A program made the translations under genes and the position numbers. This document shows, piece after piece, positions 60,901 through 64,000 of a stretch of DNA of 64,000 nt; the first letter of the stretch is position 1; each line of letters opens with the position of its first letter. The notes under the pieces were generated by a model, which was not told the DNA's origin, did no database searches, and worked only from the letters and a program-made list of their open reading frames with translations. The DNA is from Enoplosus armatus (lineage: Eukaryota > Chordata > Actinopteri > Centrarchiformes > Enoplosidae), in NCBI RefSeq assembly GCF_043641665.1, contig NC_092195.1, positions 20,581,774 to 20,645,773 on the forward strand, in the 5' to 3' direction.

Positions 60901-63881
60901 AATAACAACAACAGCAAAAAAACAACAAACCTTTAGGTATCACAAGCAAATCATCCAATCAGCAACCTGAAACAGACGTTTTTAAACCAGGAAACAGGCC
61001 ACGCTGGAATCTGTGCTGCTGCTGCTGCTGCTGATAAAAGCCATGTGCTGTTTATTCCACGTCTGCTGCTGATTTCAGAGGCTGGTTTCACAAGGATAAG
61101 ACTTTGGCGTTGGCTTGCAACGCCTATCTACTTGAACAGCACTGACTTGCTCGATCCATTAAGACTTTTCTAAATGATGAAACATGATTAACTGAGCTCC
61201 ATTTACTCCAGCAGAAACTCCTTCTCCATGCCTCTCCAGGACATTTTACAGTTAGAAATCAGGGACAAGCGTAACAATACCAGGAAGAAATGAGGAGCAC
61301 AGTGCAGCGCTTTGGAAGAAACTGCAGTAGAGACTATGAATGTGTTCAGTGGCTCTGGAAATAACCCTGCTAATATAATCCGGGGATGTCTTGGCATCAC
61401 ACTGCAGGGGAAGCGTCATCAGACGAGGAGTACATGATGAAAGACGCTGTTGAGTTGCGAAAGGACTGTTTTTGAAGAATCCAGCAATTTGGAGCCATAT
61501 CTGAAAATGTCCATCCTAAGCTGAGCTCACGTTCACCTTTCTGCCCTCTCTGTCTAAGTGAGTATGCTGTTATGCTAAAGTGCTATGATATTATTGGTGA
61601 CTCACAGCTTCCTTGGTGCACATCTATCCAATTAATGTTGTTTTAACGGTAATATAATATTGCACTATAATGTCTTTTTAATGGTACATTGACTGCTGAT
61701 ATTTAATTTTACATTATCCTCCTGATCATTTTTATTCAATTGAATCTCTGATTATTCTCCTCATATTCTATTTATATTATCATAAGTCTTCATCAGATGA
61801 TTTACCTTCTATAGTTTGTGTTCTATGCGCTTACGGTTAAGAGCCTGTTGTTTTATTGCACCTTTGTTTGCAACACCTTGACACCAAACATTCCTACTAA
61901 GAACGCATCGTGATACGACACAGGTGAAGTGTATCTCCGCAGCTTTTTGTTATGGATACACCACCTGCTGAGGGACTGTTCCCTCTGTGCCAAGAACTTT
62001 CCAACAAGGAAGCTGAAGTTCGAGCCCCTCGCATCTTAGACGTGGGGGATATTTTGAGTAAAGTAATAAATCCATACGATGAGTGATCAGACGATAAAGG
62101 AGCTCACATCTGGTTCAGAGCCTGAGAGTTCAGTACTGCCGAGTTAGTCGCTGATCCTGACACATAGTACCGTCACGTAATACTTTAAAACTTTAAAAAG
62201 AGTCAGTAGGTGTGTATTCATGCGTGTGGCATCAAGTTGGATCCTCCTATCTGCCCAAGGATCGGCTGCATTTGATTTATTCGTGCTTTACAGGAACAAT
62301 GCTGCTGCTCATTAATACCAAGCTCAAGTTGAGGCAGTCAGAATTTGCCTGCAGGCGTTTTCTTTTGCATTATATTCCGACTACACGTTGAAACTTCATC
62401 GATATGAAGGTGTGCATTGTGCAGCATTTCATGTTTAGAGTGTGAGCACATCTTGTGGGTATTGTCACAACAAATCTTGCTGAGTTCATAGCCTCCTCAT
62501 ATTTTAAAGCTGACGACTATTCATTCATTTTGTTATTATCACAATGTTCATAGGTAAGAGCAAAGTACGTATGTCACTATTTTTGGCACACTTGGATAAC
62601 ATGCTTTCCAGTATGCACTCTCAAGCCAGCTGAATGATGTAATCCCACCAGCTTTTTATTATCAAATGACTCTATTTATTAATATTATTATTATTTGCCC
62701 TTGTTTGCTCTGGTAGGTAGAAGGTTTGGAAACACCACTAACGCTTGCTGATTCATCCTGATTCACAATCAACGTTGCATTAAGTTAAGACCATGTCCAC
62801 AAGTCTCATAAATGACTCCTTATTCAGTTTTTACCAACAAATTTAAGCTAAAAAATAAGAAAACATTTGTGAATGAGGAGCGCTGTCTTTTCTACTCTGT
62901 CCCACCAAATTCTCTCCAATTCAATCTGACCGCATTTTAAAACACCCACCAGGGCAGGACAGGAGCATCCCAGGCTGTCCGCAGGGTCGAGGCTGATCAG
63001 CGGACACCGAACAGGCCCACTCCGCTCTGCAGGGGGCGCTGGTGTGTGGTAGGGCCGCCTCAGGACGTGGTTCATACTGCCGTGGGTCCCGTTGTTGACA
63101 GTGGGAGAGATCTGCAGCACGTCTGCATGGAACAGTGGCTGTTTAGTTTTGTGGACCATATAACTCTTGGTTGAGCTACAACAATCACACTATTCTTTCA
63201 ACATGTTCGCACCCTGTCTTCTAACTAAAATCTGTAACTGTTACATAACTATCATCATGAAAACACCTCCTGTTCCCAAGTGACTCACAACAAGAAGACA
63301 GTAGAGGTAATAATAGTAAATGACAAAATGTTCACAGTGATCTATTCTCTAGGTTTCAAGTCTCTGCAGGTTTCTATGACTTGTTTTAGCTCTGATTGAA
63401 CCTAAAGCCAAACCTCAACAAATTACAGTCTGCTGTTTATTTGGATGCTTCCTCTTAGTGGTAATAAATCAAGAAAGTCCCATAAACTCACCACACATAA
63501 GATTGTATAGCTCGATGTTGGAAAAGGGTTCGATTTCTGTTTTGTACTGAAACTTGGGTCCATAACTGACAAACATGGCCTGCAAGAAAAGAGGAAGGAA
63601 GACATTTGAAACACATATTTCAGCGCTGCTTTGGCAATGGGATAAAAGGTCATAAGGAATAACAGCTATGAAACTACGTCGAGAAGACTTCATTTTGCAT
63701 CTAATCGCAATGACAGAGATACGTTTTCTCAACATTTTAGAGGGAGGGGTGTTTAGGAGACGCTGCTGCTGTCTAATATAACGAAACAGTGTAAGAGTCC
63801 TCAGTGCTCACATGCATGCTCTCAGCGTCGTTGTCATAGCCGTGAGCGCCCCCGGAGCAGAACGTGAGCGATCCTGGATAC
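54729..63881 (-). CDS. enpp3: Ectonucleotide pyrophosphatase/phosphodiesterase 3 (ENPP3), 3' nine exons; 5' half off window
   Basis: ENPP3 is a type II membrane ectoenzyme that hydrolyses extracellular ATP and other nucleotides to monophosphates. Nine phase-consistent exons are seen: 63812-63881, 63492-63579, 62950-63122, 59699-59744, 59273-59427, 58629-58764, 56917-56994, 56705-56837, 55835-55991, with the terminal exon 54729-54902 as the tenth. The late catalytic domain keeps [10 protein letters not shown], whose His is a zinc ligand in this family. The nuclease-like domain has [43 protein letters not shown] and the calcium-binding loop DYNHDGQYD, then [12 protein letters not shown] and [11 protein letters not shown]. 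The protein ends [15 protein letters not shown]...[15 protein letters not shown] and FDYNHDG favour ENPP3 over ENPP1 and ENPP2. The somatomedin-B domains, membrane anchor and catalytic Thr lie beyond the right edge. Confidence 0.93.
57935..58140 (+). repeat. Dispersed teleost repeat, possibly tRNA-derived SINE
   Basis: 'GCGGTTAGTACTGGCACCTC' and 'ACAGCAAGAGGGTCCTGGTT' resemble A- and B-box-containing starts of an abundant fish repeat (AGTGGTTAGCACTGTTGCCTCACAGCAAGAAGG...). Its later parts 'AGTGTCGCCTCCCGCCCAAT', 'GAGAGCTGGGATAG' and 'GACCCTGCTAAGCAGA' match as well. It is in an enpp3 intron. Confidence 0.75.
59745..62949. other. enpp3: enpp3 intron of 3.2 kb, no further exon recognised
   Basis: Flanking exon phases (0 and 0) and alignment to human ENPP3 leave no missing residues beyond about five, so no exon is expected here. 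It contains a short (CTG)n at 61,014-61,031 and otherwise unremarkable AT-rich sequence. Confidence 0.7.
62950..63881 (-). CDS. enpp3: enpp3 exons of the late catalytic domain (partial)
   Basis: Three exons encode [40 protein letters not shown]...YNLMC and [20 protein letters not shown]...CSCPAL. GxHGYDN and AxFVxxGPxF are conserved in ENPP1-3. The spacing to the NNGTHG zinc-binding His is normal. All donors are GTGAGx or GTGGGT. Nothing suggests loss of activity in the visible part. Confidence 0.93.
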
Positions 63882-64000
63882 CTGTGAGGACACACGGAAC
63901 AAGAAGCCTTTCAGTTTTAGCATAAAATGAGTCCGATCAGTCTGTGAAAAATACTGAAATGCTGAGTGTGCGGAGCTTGAAGATGTTAGGGGGGCGAAGG

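Overview
The window is vertebrate nuclear DNA, almost certainly from a ray-finned (probably percomorph) fish. It has long introns with GT-AG junctions, many CA/GT microsatellites, and dispersed repeats typical of teleosts: L2/CR1-type LINE pieces, Tc1-like transposase remnants and short interspersed repeats. There is no prokaryotic or viral architecture, no CRISPR array and no operon.

Region 1 (about 113-26,943, minus strand) is a nearly complete carmil1 (lrrc16a) gene. I resolved 37 coding exons with consistent splice phases. They encode, in order, an N-terminal PH-like region, a leucine-rich-repeat solenoid, a helical dimerization region, a capping-protein-binding region with both the CPI and CSI motifs, a membrane-binding basic segment and a proline-rich tail. 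One exon boundary carries an in-frame TAG, and one intron appears to be GC-AG.

Region 2 (about 27,000-54,500) is mostly intergenic. It holds one intact small gene on the minus strand (44,533-47,685), a secreted TNF-receptor-family decoy most like tnfrsf6b/DcR3. An inverted, truncated, deletion-scarred partial copy of that gene lies on the plus strand (about 28,620-29,510). The rest is LINE fragments, teleost short repeats, homopolymers and AT-rich DNA, plus one near-perfect hairpin at 49,655-49,720.

Region 3 (54,729 to beyond 63,881, minus strand) is the 3' half of enpp3, an ectonucleotide pyrophosphatase/phosphodiesterase. Nine exons are resolved, from the late catalytic domain through the nuclease-like domain to the stop codon. 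The N-terminal half lies past the right edge.

The three intact genes do not form a functional unit. They are an actin-assembly regulator, a soluble cytokine decoy receptor and a cell-surface nucleotide hydrolase. The most unusual points are the TAG at the carmil1 exon 5 donor, the tnfrsf duplicate whose exon stays open despite several deletions, and the long hairpin.
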